This document shows positions 16,082-24,926 of a stretch of DNA of 64,000 bases, one piece after another. This DNA is from Maribacter ulvicola (GTDB lineage: Bacteria; Bacteroidota; Bacteroidia; Flavobacteriales; Flavobacteriaceae). The position numbers were made by a program, and so were the translations under genes. The stretch spans positions 248,001-312,000 of the forward strand of contig NZ_FTMA01000003.1 of the NCBI RefSeq assembly GCF_900155985.1, given 5' to 3'. The notes under the pieces are model-generated. The model had not been told where the DNA came from. It did not search any database and saw nothing but the letters and a program-made list of their open reading frames with translations. Within the stretch, counting starts at the first letter, position 1. Each line of letters opens with the position of its first letter.

Positions 16082-17776
16082 ATGAGTGTTCAAACCTGGA
16101 CGTATATTTTAGTAGGGCTCACCTTTGCTCTATATATCGGAATTGCCATCTGGTCTAGAGCCGGATCCACAAAAGACTTTTATGTTGCCGGTGGCGGAGT
16201 TTCTCCACTTGCCAACGGAATGGCAACCGCAGCAGATTGGATGTCTGCCGCATCATTCATATCTATGGCAGGGATAATTTCCTTTGCCGGTTATGACGGC
16301 TCCGTTTATTTAATGGGATGGACAGGCGGTTATGTTTTACTGGCATTACTATTAGCTCCGTACCTAAGAAAATTCGGGAAATTTACCGTACCCGATTTTA
16401 TAGGTGATAGATATTATTCTAAAACAGCACGTATTGTTGCGGTAATTTGTGCTTTGATCGTTTCATTTACCTATGTTGCTGGACAAATGCGAGGGGTTGG
16501 CGTGGTATTCTCAAGATTCCTTCAAGTAGATATTAATACCGGTGTTATCATTGGAATGATCATCGTGCTTTTCTATGCTGTTCTAGGCGGAATGAAAGGC
16601 ATTACCTATACGCAAGTAGCGCAGTATTGTGTGCTCATTTTTGCGTTTATGGTTCCTGCAATTTTCATATCGATACAAATGACCGGAAACCCAATTCCAC
16701 AATTAGGAATGGGATCCACTTTAAACGATGGTTCTGGCACTTATCTGTTAGATAAACTAGACGGACTATCAACAGAACTAGGCTTCAATGAATATACTGA
16801 CGGTTCTAAATCCGTGACCGATATTTTTGCCATCACCTTGGCTTTAATGGTGGGTACTGCAGGGTTACCTCATGTAATCGTTCGGTTTTTTACCGTTAAA
16901 AAAGTAAAGGACGCTCGTAAATCTGCCGGATTGGCATTGTTGCTCATCGCTATTCTGTACACTACGGCACCAGCTGTTTCTGTATTCGCAAAAACCAATC
17001 TTATCCATACAGTTAGTAACGAAGAATATTCAAGTATGCCCGTTTGGTTTAAAAACTGGGAAGAAACCGGATTACTTTTGTTCGATGATAAAAATAATGA
17101 CGGAAAAATACAATACGTAGCAGATACATCAAAAAATGAATTGACCATAGATAACGATATCATGGTACTGGCGAATCCTGAAATTGCCAATTTACCTGCT
17201 TGGGTAATTGCATTGGTTGCAGCTGGCGGATTAGCCGCAGCATTATCTACTGCTGCTGGTTTGCTATTGGTAATTTCCGCATCGGTTTCGCATGATTTGG
17301 TGAAGAAGGTTTTTAAACCCAATATTTCTGACAAAGCAGAGTTATGGGTAGCAAGAGGTGCTGCAACCGTAGCTGTAATTATTGCAGGTTATTTTGGCAT
17401 CAATCCGCCCGGCTTCGTAGCCGCTGTAGTAGCGCTGGCATTTGGCTTGGCCGCGGCCTCTTTCTTCCCTGCAATTGTGCTGGGCATATTTTACAAGAAA
17501 ATGAATAAAGAAGGAGCCATTAGCGGAATGGTAGTCGGTATCGTTCTTATGCTATTCTATATGACTAAATTTAAATTTGGCTGGTTTGGTGGTGGAACTC
17601 CTGCAGATTGGTGGTTTGGCATTTCGCCGGAAGGCTTTGGTAGTATCGCTATGATTGCTAACTTTATTGTTGCAATTGGTGTACTTCAATTCACCTCTGC
17701 ACCACCTAAGGATGTTCAAGAAATTGTAGAAAATATTAGAATACCTAGCAGCGCAGGCGAAGCCACGGGACACTAA
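16082..17776 (+). CDS. Sodium:solute symporter family protein (ActP/VC_2705-like, probable acetate)
   Basis: A 564-residue inner-membrane transporter of the SSS family with about 13 membrane segments. SSS features include FYVAGGGVSPLANGMATAAD near the N-terminus, DWMSAASFISMAG, YVAGQMRGVG and VGTAGLPHVIVRFFTV, and a charged insert at about 320-370 between helices. Its close placement with DUF4212 and acs points to a short-chain carboxylate, most likely acetate, as substrate. That is inference from context, since SSS substrates cannot be read from sequence alone. Confidence 0.88.
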   Translation: MSVQTWTYILVGLTFALYIGIAIWSRAGSTKDFYVAGGGVSPLANGMATAADWMSAASFISMAGIISFAGYDGSVYLMGWTGGYVLLALLLAPYLRKFGKFTVPDFIGDRYYSKTARIVAVICALIVSFTYVAGQMRGVGVVFSRFLQVDINTGVIIGMIIVLFYAVLGGMKGITYTQVAQYCVLIFAFMVPAIFISIQMTGNPIPQLGMGSTLNDGSGTYLLDKLDGLSTELGFNEYTDGSKSVTDIFAITLALMVGTAGLPHVIVRFFTVKKVKDARKSAGLALLLIAILYTTAPAVSVFAKTNLIHTVSNEEYSSMPVWFKNWEETGLLLFDDKNNDGKIQYVADTSKNELTIDNDIMVLANPEIANLPAWVIALVAAGGLAAALSTAAGLLLVISASVSHDLVKKVFKPNISDKAELWVARGAATVAVIIAGYFGINPPGFVAAVVALAFGLAAASFFPAIVLGIFYKKMNKEGAISGMVVGIVLMLFYMTKFKFGWFGGGTPADWWFGISPEGFGSIAMIANFIVAIGVLQFTSAPPKDVQEIVENIRIPSSAGEATGH

Positions 17777-17804
17777 CTGAAAAAAATCAACATTAAACAA
17801 CAAC

Positions 17805-17844
17805 CAAAGGGGCTCAACACCCTTTGCATATTAAATTAACGCAT
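17805..17844 (+). other. Hairpin and TAACGCAT element between the symporter gene and acs
   Basis: CAAAGGG (17805-17811) pairs with CCCTTTG (17820-17826) around an 8-nt loop but has no U-tract, so it looks more like a processing or stability element than a terminator. TAACGCAT at 17837-17844 repeats the 8-mer found twice upstream of nagB. Confidence 0.3.
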
Positions 17845-17846
17845 AC

Positions 17847-19754
17847 ATGAGTAATTACCACATTAAACATCTTGAGGAATATTATCAAGTTTACCGAAAA
17901 TCGGTACGTAATCCAGAAGCGTTCTGGGAAGAAATTGCCGAAGAACATTTTGTTTGGCGTAAGCGCTGGGACAATGTATTAAGTTGGGATTTTAAAAAGC
18001 CCGAGATAAAATGGTTCGAGGGTGCTAAACTCAACATTACAGAAAACTGTTTAGATCGTCATTTACCTACTAGGGGCGATAAAACTGCGATTATTTTTGA
18101 GCCGAACAACCCAGATGAAGAAGCGCAACATATCACCTACAGACAACTACATGAACGAGTTTGTCGCATGGCAAATGTATTATTAGATCATGGTGTAAAA
18201 AAAGGTGATCGTGTTTGTATTTATTTACCGATGATTCCTGAATTGTCAGTAGCTCTTTTAGCGTGTGCTCGTATTGGCGCTATACATTCAGTAGTATTTG
18301 CGGGATTTTCGTCTCATGCACTAGGCACACGGATCAATGATTCTGACTGTAAAGTGGTGTTAACATCAGATGGTTCTTTTCGAGGTAATAAATCTATAGA
18401 CTTAAAAGGCATTGTAGACAAGGCTTTGGAAGGATGCCCCGGAGTAGCAAATGTTTTGGTTGTAAAACGTACCGGATCAGATATTCATATGGAGCCAGTT
18501 AGAGATAAATGGCTACAACCCTTACTAGACGAGGCATATGCTGATTGCGTTGCCGAGGTTATGGATGCTGAAGACCCCTTGTTCATCCTGTACACCTCTG
18601 GATCAACAGGCACACCAAAAGGAATGGTACATACTACCGCAGGGTATATGGTATATACCGCATATACTTTTAAAAATGTTTTTCAATATAAAGAAAATGA
18701 CGTGTATTGGTGTACAGCAGATATAGGCTGGATTACAGGGCACTCATATATTGTTTACGGACCGCTAGCAAATGGGGCTACTACTTTAATGTTTGAAGGT
18801 GTACCCTCATATCCAGATTTTGGTCGTTTTTGGGAGGTAGTACAAAAGCACAAAGTCAATCAGTTCTATACGGCACCTACTGCCATTAGAGCATTGGCTA
18901 AAGAAAATTTAGAATACGTTGAAAAATACGATTTATCTAGTCTTAGGGTTTTAGGCTCTGTGGGCGAACCTATAAATGAAGAAGCATGGCACTGGTATAA
19001 TAACAACGTAGGCAAAAAGAACAGTCCATTAGTGGACACTTGGTGGCAAACCGAAACAGGTGGTATTATGATTGCTCCTATACCGTATGTTACACCTACA
19101 ACACCAACTTATGCTACCCTACCGTTTATTGGTATTCAACCAGCCTTAATGGACGAGAATGCTAAAGAAATAAAAGGTAACCAGGTAGAAGGTAGATTAT
19201 GTATCAAATTTCCATGGCCATCAATTGCACGAACTATTTGGGGAAACCATGATCGTTATAGGGATACCTATTTTTCAGCATATGAAGATATGTACTTTAC
19301 AGGTGATGGCGCATTGAGAGATGCTGTTGGGTATTACAGAATTACAGGTCGTGTAGATGATGTCATCATTGTATCTGGTCATAATTTAGGTACAGCCCCC
19401 ATTGAAGATGCTATTAACGAACACCCTGCAGTTGCAGAATCTGCTATTGTAGGTTTCCCTCATGATGTCAAAGGAAATGCGCTGTACGGATATGTTATTC
19501 TAAAAGAAACAGGAGAAAGCAGAGATCGCGATAACCTAAGAAAGGAAATTAACCAACAGATTACCGAACATGTTGGCCCGATCGCAAAACTAGAAAAAAT
19601 ACAGTTTGTATCTGGACTACCCAAAACACGTAGCGGTAAAATTATGCGTAGAATTTTACGTAAAATTGCTAGCAATGATACCAGTAATTTAGGAGATACA
19701 AGTACCTTACTGAATCCTGAAATTGTTCAAGAAATCATGGATAATTCATTGTAA
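17847..19754 (+). CDS. acs: Acetyl-CoA synthetase (AMP-forming)
   Basis: A cytoplasmic ANL-superfamily ligase of 635 residues that activates acetate to acetyl-CoA through acetyl-AMP. Motifs: the P-loop YTSGSTGTPKGMVHT, WWQTETGG, the C-terminal-domain hinge ITGRVDDVI, SGHNLGTAPIEDAINEHP, and LPKTRSGKIMRRILRK with the acetylatable catalytic lysine. Length fits Acs. It follows the symporter by 70 nt in an uptake-and-activation unit. The adjacency to an amino-sugar catabolic island, which releases acetate on deacetylation, may be functional. Confidence 0.97.
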   Translation: MSNYHIKHLEEYYQVYRKSVRNPEAFWEEIAEEHFVWRKRWDNVLSWDFKKPEIKWFEGAKLNITENCLDRHLPTRGDKTAIIFEPNNPDEEAQHITYRQLHERVCRMANVLLDHGVKKGDRVCIYLPMIPELSVALLACARIGAIHSVVFAGFSSHALGTRINDSDCKVVLTSDGSFRGNKSIDLKGIVDKALEGCPGVANVLVVKRTGSDIHMEPVRDKWLQPLLDEAYADCVAEVMDAEDPLFILYTSGSTGTPKGMVHTTAGYMVYTAYTFKNVFQYKENDVYWCTADIGWITGHSYIVYGPLANGATTLMFEGVPSYPDFGRFWEVVQKHKVNQFYTAPTAIRALAKENLEYVEKYDLSSLRVLGSVGEPINEEAWHWYNNNVGKKNSPLVDTWWQTETGGIMIAPIPYVTPTTPTYATLPFIGIQPALMDENAKEIKGNQVEGRLCIKFPWPSIARTIWGNHDRYRDTYFSAYEDMYFTGDGALRDAVGYYRITGRVDDVIIVSGHNLGTAPIEDAINEHPAVAESAIVGFPHDVKGNALYGYVILKETGESRDRDNLRKEINQQITEHVGPIAKLEKIQFVSGLPKTRSGKIMRRILRKIASNDTSNLGDTSTLLNPEIVQEIMDNSL

Positions 19755-19772
19755 AAGAGAATTTAGTACGTC

Positions 19773-19816
19773 AAAAATCCATCAGGCTCATGTTATTGTG
19801 GGTTTGATGGATTTTT
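19773..19816. terminator. Bidirectional terminator after acs
   Basis: AAAAATCCATCA (19773-19784) pairs perfectly with TGATGGATTTTT (19805-19816), a 12-bp stem with a 20-nt loop. It overlaps the last two bases of the convergent TPR gene. Confidence 0.8.
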
Positions 19817-21533
19817 ATTTTATACGTGAGGTAGTCAATTTTATATCTGCAGTTGCCCAACTTTTTTTTCTTAGCATTTCAACTTCACGCACCTTATTTT
19901 GGTCATTGAGCTTCTCATACGCGAGTTTTAAACCATGTAATGCCCATCCATTTTTGGGTAATTTCACCAAATCTTTTTCATAAGTTTTTATAGCATCATA
20001 ATAAAGTGCTGCCTCAATTTGTATTGCCCCCAGATGATGCCTTACCGAGAAAAACCAATCTGGCGGTTCATTATAATTTAAACTGTCTTCTATTTCAACC
20101 GCTTCTTGCAATAATACTATACTTTCCAAATACTTAGATTCTTTAGCCAAAATTTCGGCTTTTAAAACATTTCTAGCTATCTGAACCAGTACATTGACAG
20201 AATTAATTTCCCAAATAGATATTTCTTTCAAGCTTTCTTCATTTACAAAACCTTCTAACACGTACAATTCTCTTTTTGCATTATCCAACTCATCCAATCC
20301 TAAAAATGCCATACCACGGGCATAGCTTAGAATTGCCGAAGGATATTTTAAAGAAGGAACTTTATTTTCTACCTTCAGTATTTCATCCCATTTTCCAAAT
20401 TTTACCCTCGTATAAAACGGTATGGTATAATAGTGTTGAAGTGTTCCCCAACCGGGTTCTTTCATTAAAATGGTACTTGAATGTTTTGCTACATTATCAG
20501 AAGCCTGTAATGCCAGCTCGCTATTACCTTCCAATGCTGCCGTAGCAGCCATAAAGTGATAATTATGTGGAAAATAAGCAATGGGATAAGCGCCTTGTGC
20601 ATTACATGCAGCCACGTAACTACTGTCAACAGTTACTGCGCGTATATTTGCCAAGGTACCTTTGTGATAATCTCCTGTTCTAATATAAACATGGGAAGAC
20701 ATATGAATAAGATGCCCCGCACCAGGCACTAAGCCCTCATCAAAAATTATGGCACTTTCAAGAGCATCTTCTGGGTGTAAAGACGCTTCAAGCATATGAA
20801 TTTTAAAATGATGCGCCCCAGGATGTCGTGGGTCAATTTCCAAAGCGCTATTAATTACTTGGATAATCTCAGTTGTCCTTTCTTTAGGGTTTCCGTTTTC
20901 ATCCCACAAATCAAAAGGAAACATATCCATTATAGACTCTGCATACATGACCGCTATATTAACGTCATCAGGATACTTCCTATACACCTCACCTAAAGCA
21001 TTTGAATATGCTAAATCTAGACTACCTCTATTCTGTATAGGGAATTGAACATACCTTTCCGATAAGGCATTAATTAAATCTTTTTCTTTTTGCGAAGCGT
21101 GATTTTTAGCTATTATTTTTGCTTTTTGAATAGCATCATACGCCCTTTGATAATTGTTGGGCTCCATGCCCGCATTATAATTTGGACCTAAAACATAAGC
21201 AAAACCCCAATATGCCATTGCACAATCTGGATCTAATTTGGTGGCATAATAAAAAGATCTTGCTGCCTCTGCGTGGTTAAAACCATACGCCAATACCATT
21301 CCTTGATTTACATATTTTTGCGCCAACCTATTAGAAGTCGTTACAGGAAACTCCAATACCTCTAATCCATTGATAAGAGGAGCTACATTATCTGTGGTAT
21401 ACCAAGCTAAATCTGTTGTGATAGGAGCACAAGTTATAAACGGTTTTTTTGAAATATCCTGAACCTTATTTTTGTTCTTACACGCTAATGAAAAAAAAAG
21501 TAAAACAAGTGGTAATACGTAGCGTGTTTCCAT
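19815..21533 (-). CDS. TPR-repeat lipoprotein of unknown function
   Basis: A 572-residue protein with a lipoprotein signal (VLPLVLLFFSLAC, then KNKNK) and tetratricopeptide-like helical repeats throughout. Examples are VLAYGFNHAEAARSFYYATK with DPDCAMAYWGFAYVLGPNYN near residues 80-130, and GWALHGLKLAYEKLNDQNKV at the C-terminus. Similar long TPR proteins with an AYWGxA motif occur widely in Bacteroidota and other bacteria, but I know no assigned role. Its neighbours are convergent acs and, upstream on the same strand, the Bcr-like exporter, so context gives no clear hint. It probably scaffolds a periplasmic or outer-membrane complex. Confidence 0.75.
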   Translation of the reverse strand: METRYVLPLVLLFFSLACKNKNKVQDISKKPFITCAPITTDLAWYTTDNVAPLINGLEVLEFPVTTSNRLAQKYVNQGMVLAYGFNHAEAARSFYYATKLDPDCAMAYWGFAYVLGPNYNAGMEPNNYQRAYDAIQKAKIIAKNHASQKEKDLINALSERYVQFPIQNRGSLDLAYSNALGEVYRKYPDDVNIAVMYAESIMDMFPFDLWDENGNPKERTTEIIQVINSALEIDPRHPGAHHFKIHMLEASLHPEDALESAIIFDEGLVPGAGHLIHMSSHVYIRTGDYHKGTLANIRAVTVDSSYVAACNAQGAYPIAYFPHNYHFMAATAALEGNSELALQASDNVAKHSSTILMKEPGWGTLQHYYTIPFYTRVKFGKWDEILKVENKVPSLKYPSAILSYARGMAFLGLDELDNAKRELYVLEGFVNEESLKEISIWEINSVNVLVQIARNVLKAEILAKESKYLESIVLLQEAVEIEDSLNYNEPPDWFFSVRHHLGAIQIEAALYYDAIKTYEKDLVKLPKNGWALHGLKLAYEKLNDQNKVREVEMLRKKSWATADIKLTTSRIK

Positions 21534-21682
21534 AATTGCAAATTAAAATATGACACCAACAATATAAAGTCATTACACTAACAACCAAAAAGTTAACGTA
21601 TAACCCGCACCAAAACACGTATATATAGCACAAACCTTAAAAACTAATCAGCAACCAAAATTAAACGTTGCAAGTTATGGCG

Positions 21683-22906
21683 TCACTTAGAAAAAGCATG
21701 ATTATTGGCAAACAACGGTCGTGTTTTAAAAGTCATAAATAATAAAACAGAAATAAGTCCGCACACTCCCAAACCAGCAAAAAGTGCCCAAACCGAATCT
21801 TGGATAAAGCTACCCACGAAAATAGAAATTGGAATAGAAAGAATGGTAGAAATGAATCCGGTAATCGCAGCACCAATTCCTGCTATATGCCCAATAGGCT
21901 CCATTGCAATAGACCGCATGTTTCCCCAAATAAAGCCTAAACACAAGAATTGCAGCGAAAGAAATATCAACAAGATGGTAATGCTTGGATCTTTAGATCC
22001 TAAAAAGAGCAAACTATAAAGCAATGCAATAAAAGTGAATGTCACTAAGGCTGCAAAAGACAAGTTCCGCATTCCGAAACGCAAGACCAAAGTACCATTC
22101 ATTAAAGTTGAAAAACCAACAGAAAGTGCCAACCCAGCGAACACATATGGGAAAGTTTCACGTAACCCGTACAACTCTTCAAATACATGTTGGGCAGAAC
22201 TTAAATACACCAAAAAAGAACCCGTTATCAATCCTGATATCATGGTGCACGAAACCGTTTCCTTATATTTAAAAATCTCCTTGGTGCCCCTAATAAAAAC
22301 ATTAAAAGAAAAAGGAACTTTGTATTCAGGTTTTAATGTTTCTTCTTGTCTTTTATAAAACCAAATTCCTACTAATAAAGCAAAAAACAGTTGCATATAA
22401 AATATACCTTGCCAACCTGTAACACCCATAACCGCCTTACCTATAGCTGGTGCAACCACTGGTACCAAAATAAAAAACGCTGTTACAAACGACATAATTT
22501 TAGCCATATAATCTCCACGATACGTATCTCTAATAATAGAAATACTGATGGTTCTAGGTGCAGACAAACCAACTCCCTGAAGTACACGCCCAATAAGCAT
22601 AACCTCAAGATTTGGTGCAAATAGACAAATAATACTCGCAACTAAAAAAACAGCAAACCCAAAGTATACAATTGGTTTTCTACCAAGGCTATCTGACAGC
22701 GGACCAAAAAATAACTGCCCTACCCCCAGACCTAAAAAGATCATAGTTACCAACAACTGATTTTTGGTAGGATCCAAGCTATTTATAGACACTCCAATAT
22801 CCACCATTGCCGGTAAAATTGCATCAATAGTTAACGCAACAATTGACATTAAAGAAGCCATTAGGGCAACAAACTCAAAATTCGGTTTTACCTGTTCATT
22901 CTGCAT
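21683..22906 (-). CDS. Bcr/CflA-family MFS drug efflux transporter
   Basis: A 407-residue protein with 12 membrane segments of the Bcr/CflA drug:H+ antiporter subfamily. Markers are ALTIDAILPAMVDIG in helix 1, the loop 2-3 motif FGPLSDSLGRKP, IGRVLQGVGLSAPRT in helix 4, and the antiporter motif region VPVVAPAIG in helix 5. The start codon is only 4 nt behind an exact promoter box, suggesting a leaderless message. The substrate cannot be predicted. Confidence 0.88.
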   Translation of the reverse strand: MQNEQVKPNFEFVALMASLMSIVALTIDAILPAMVDIGVSINSLDPTKNQLLVTMIFLGLGVGQLFFGPLSDSLGRKPIVYFGFAVFLVASIICLFAPNLEVMLIGRVLQGVGLSAPRTISISIIRDTYRGDYMAKIMSFVTAFFILVPVVAPAIGKAVMGVTGWQGIFYMQLFFALLVGIWFYKRQEETLKPEYKVPFSFNVFIRGTKEIFKYKETVSCTMISGLITGSFLVYLSSAQHVFEELYGLRETFPYVFAGLALSVGFSTLMNGTLVLRFGMRNLSFAALVTFTFIALLYSLLFLGSKDPSITILLIFLSLQFLCLGFIWGNMRSIAMEPIGHIAGIGAAITGFISTILSIPISIFVGSFIQDSVWALFAGLGVCGLISVLLFMTFKTRPLFANNHAFSK

Positions 22907-22910
22907 TCTG

Positions 22911-22918
22911 CAAAAATA
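22911..22918 (-). promoter_or_regulatory. -7 promoter box immediately before the Bcr-like gene
   Basis: CAAAAATA on the plus strand reads TATTTTTG on the minus strand, an exact TAnnTTTG box. Only 4 nt separate it from the ATG, so transcription would start at or beside the A of the start codon. Confidence 0.5.
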
Positions 22919-22989
22919 CGGCTTAACATTTCAAGCTATGTTATTAAAAGTTGAATTTTGAGTTTATGCATTTTTGAAATTCAAATATG

Positions 22990-22997
22990 TACTTTTG
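22990..22997 (+). promoter_or_regulatory. -7 promoter box for udk
   Basis: TACTTTTG is an exact TAnnTTTG match, 16 nt before the udk ATG and divergent from the Bcr-like gene's box. I see no well-spaced -33 TTTG. Confidence 0.55.
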
Positions 22998-23013
22998 CAC
23001 TAAATTATAATGT

Positions 23014-23628
23014 ATGCTAATTTTAGGTATTGCCGGTGGAACAGGTTGTGGAAAAACCACAGTAGTTAATCAAATTATTAACGAGTTACCAAATGAAGAA
23101 GTTGGGGTAATTTCCCAAGATTCCTATTATAACGACCTATCACATTTACCATTAGAAGAAAGACGCAAAACCAATTTTGATCATCCTAGCTCAATAGATT
23201 TTGCGTTATTGGAGCAACATTTAGTGGCACTGAAAAATGGGGAATCGATTGAACAGCCTGTGTATTCATTTTTAGAATGCAACAGAACAGCAAAAACGAT
23301 ACTTACACACCCTACCAAAGTTATTATTGTAGAAGGTATTTTAATAATGACCAATGCTGCAATTCGTAAAATGTTCGATATAAAAATTTTCGTACATGCA
23401 GATACGGACGAAAGACTGATCAGAAGATTAAAGAGAGATGTTAACGAAAGAGGTTGGGATTTGGATGAAACTATAGAAAAATACCAAGCCGTAATTAAAC
23501 CCATGCACGAGCAGTTCATTGAACCTACAAAAGAGTATGCAGATATCATAATTCCGAATAATAAATACAATACGGTTGCCGTTGAAATAGTTAAGAGTAT
23601 TATCAACGAAAAAATTATGCAAGAATAA
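23014..23628 (+). CDS. udk: Uridine kinase
   Basis: A cytoplasmic nucleoside kinase of 204 residues that phosphorylates uridine and cytidine in pyrimidine salvage. The N-terminal P-loop is GIAGGTGCGKTT. It is followed by VISQDSYYNDLSHL, NFDHPSSIDF, the QPVYSF segment, VIIVEGIL and the lid RLIRRLKRDVNERG, all typical of Udk. Its stop overlaps the next gene's ATG by one base (TAATG), so the DivIC-like gene is translationally coupled to it, a pairing common in Flavobacteriia. Confidence 0.96.
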   Translation: MLILGIAGGTGCGKTTVVNQIINELPNEEVGVISQDSYYNDLSHLPLEERRKTNFDHPSSIDFALLEQHLVALKNGESIEQPVYSFLECNRTAKTILTHPTKVIIVEGILIMTNAAIRKMFDIKIFVHADTDERLIRRLKRDVNERGWDLDETIEKYQAVIKPMHEQFIEPTKEYADIIIPNNKYNTVAVEIVKSIINEKIMQE

Positions 23629-23960
23629 TGGCATTCAAAGATTTAAAACAAAGAAAATGGTTTAAGGTTATGACCAATATGTATGTATTGGTACTATCCG
23701 TTTTTGTTGTTTGGATGCTTTTTTTTGACACCAATTCCCTTTTAATTCATTTAGAATTAAGAAAGGAGATAAAAAAATTAGAAAAAACCCAAGATTTTTT
23801 AAGAAACGAAATAGCAAGGGATAAGAAAATTATTGAAAAGCTATCTGACGAAGACGAGCTTGAGCGCTTTGCCAGAGAAGAATACTATTTAAAGAAAAAG
23901 AACGAGGAAATCTATCTTATTGAATATGAGGACAGTTTAAAACTTAAGGATAAAAATTAG
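23628..23960 (+). CDS. DivIC/FtsB-family septum formation initiator
   Basis: A small bitopic protein of 110 residues: cytoplasmic start, one membrane helix (MYVLVLSVFVVWMLFF), then a coiled coil at about 45-80 (RKEIKKLEKTQDFLRNEIAR) and the FtsB/DivIC-type tail LERFAREEYYLKKKNEEIYL. These proteins join the divisome linking FtsL/FtsQ-type partners to septal cell-wall synthesis. Orthology to FtsB or DivIC specifically cannot be settled by sequence. It is followed after 190 nt by the parAB genes. Confidence 0.88.
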   Translation: MAFKDLKQRKWFKVMTNMYVLVLSVFVVWMLFFDTNSLLIHLELRKEIKKLEKTQDFLRNEIARDKKIIEKLSDEDELERFAREEYYLKKKNEEIYLIEYEDSLKLKDKN

Positions 23961-24150
23961 AGATTTGATATCATTTTAATAAGTTTTTAGCTTTCTATAT
24001 ACTAAACAACCAACAAAGCCTTAACCATTTCATAATTAAAAGTTTAACGCTTTATTAAAGAAAAGTAAGTGCTTATTCACCTAGTGTTAACAAAAAGCTT
24101 TCATTAGCCCCATAAATAATTGTATTTTTACCATCTAACTTACTTTGAAC

Positions 24151-24924
24151 ATGGGCAAGATTATTGCTATAGCCAATCAAAAAGGAGGTGTAGGTAAAAC
24201 TACCACCACAGTCAACCTAGCCGCCTCGCTAGGTGTATTAGAAAAAAAGGTTTTATTGATAGACGCCGATCCCCAGGCGAATGCTACTTCTGGGTTAGGT
24301 ATCAATGTCGATGAGGTTGAATTAGGTTCGTACCAACTTATGGAACATACCAAAACTGCCAAGGAAACTATAATCCATACCACATCACCTAACGTAGACC
24401 TTATTCCTGCACATATTGATCTTGTTGCCATAGAAATAGAATTGGTTGACAAGGACCAGCGTGAATATATGATGAAAAAGGCTATTAATGACCTTAAGAA
24501 CGATTACGATTATATCCTAATAGATTGCGCCCCTTCATTAGGGCTATTGACACTGAACGCACTAACAGCCTCAGACTCTGTAATTATACCTATTCAATGT
24601 GAGTATTTTGCGTTGGAAGGTTTAGGTAAATTATTGAACACCATTAAGAGTGTTCAAAAATTACACAATGCAGAATTAGATATAGAAGGTATGTTGTTAA
24701 CGATGTACGATTCTAGGTTGCGTTTATCCAATCAGGTAGTTGATGAAGTAAGAAAGCATTTTGGTGATATGGTTTTTGAAACTGTAATTCAACGCAATGT
24801 AAGATTAAGTGAAGCTCCTAGTTATGGAGAAAGTATAATTAAATATGATGCTGCCAGTAAAGGAGCAACAAACTATTTGAACATGGCTAACGAGATAGTC
24901 AAAAAAAATAAGCAGACGGTTTAA
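24151..24924 (+). CDS. parA: Chromosome partitioning ATPase ParA/Soj
   Basis: A cytoplasmic ParA-type ATPase of 257 residues that drives segregation of ParB-parS complexes. The deviant Walker A motif is IANQKGGVGKTTTTVNLAAS, followed by LLIDADPQANATSGLG and YILIDCAPSLGLLTLNAL. The ATG giving MGKIIAIANQKGG is chosen over an in-frame TTG two codons upstream. The sequence TTACTTTG, one base short of the usual promoter box, sits 3 nt before this ATG. parB follows after 2 nt. Confidence 0.97.
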   Translation: MGKIIAIANQKGGVGKTTTTVNLAASLGVLEKKVLLIDADPQANATSGLGINVDEVELGSYQLMEHTKTAKETIIHTTSPNVDLIPAHIDLVAIEIELVDKDQREYMMKKAINDLKNDYDYILIDCAPSLGLLTLNALTASDSVIIPIQCEYFALEGLGKLLNTIKSVQKLHNAELDIEGMLLTMYDSRLRLSNQVVDEVRKHFGDMVFETVIQRNVRLSEAPSYGESIIKYDAASKGATNYLNMANEIVKKNKQTV

Positions 24925-24926
24925 GT

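Noticed and set aside
24145-24150. TTG start for parA two codons upstream
   Set aside because: The ATG giving MGKIIAIANQ is the standard ParA start and lies right after a TTACTTTG element.
23961-24150. Possible gene or RNA in the gap before parA
   Set aside because: No reading frame or stable hairpin of note; it looks like a promoter region only.
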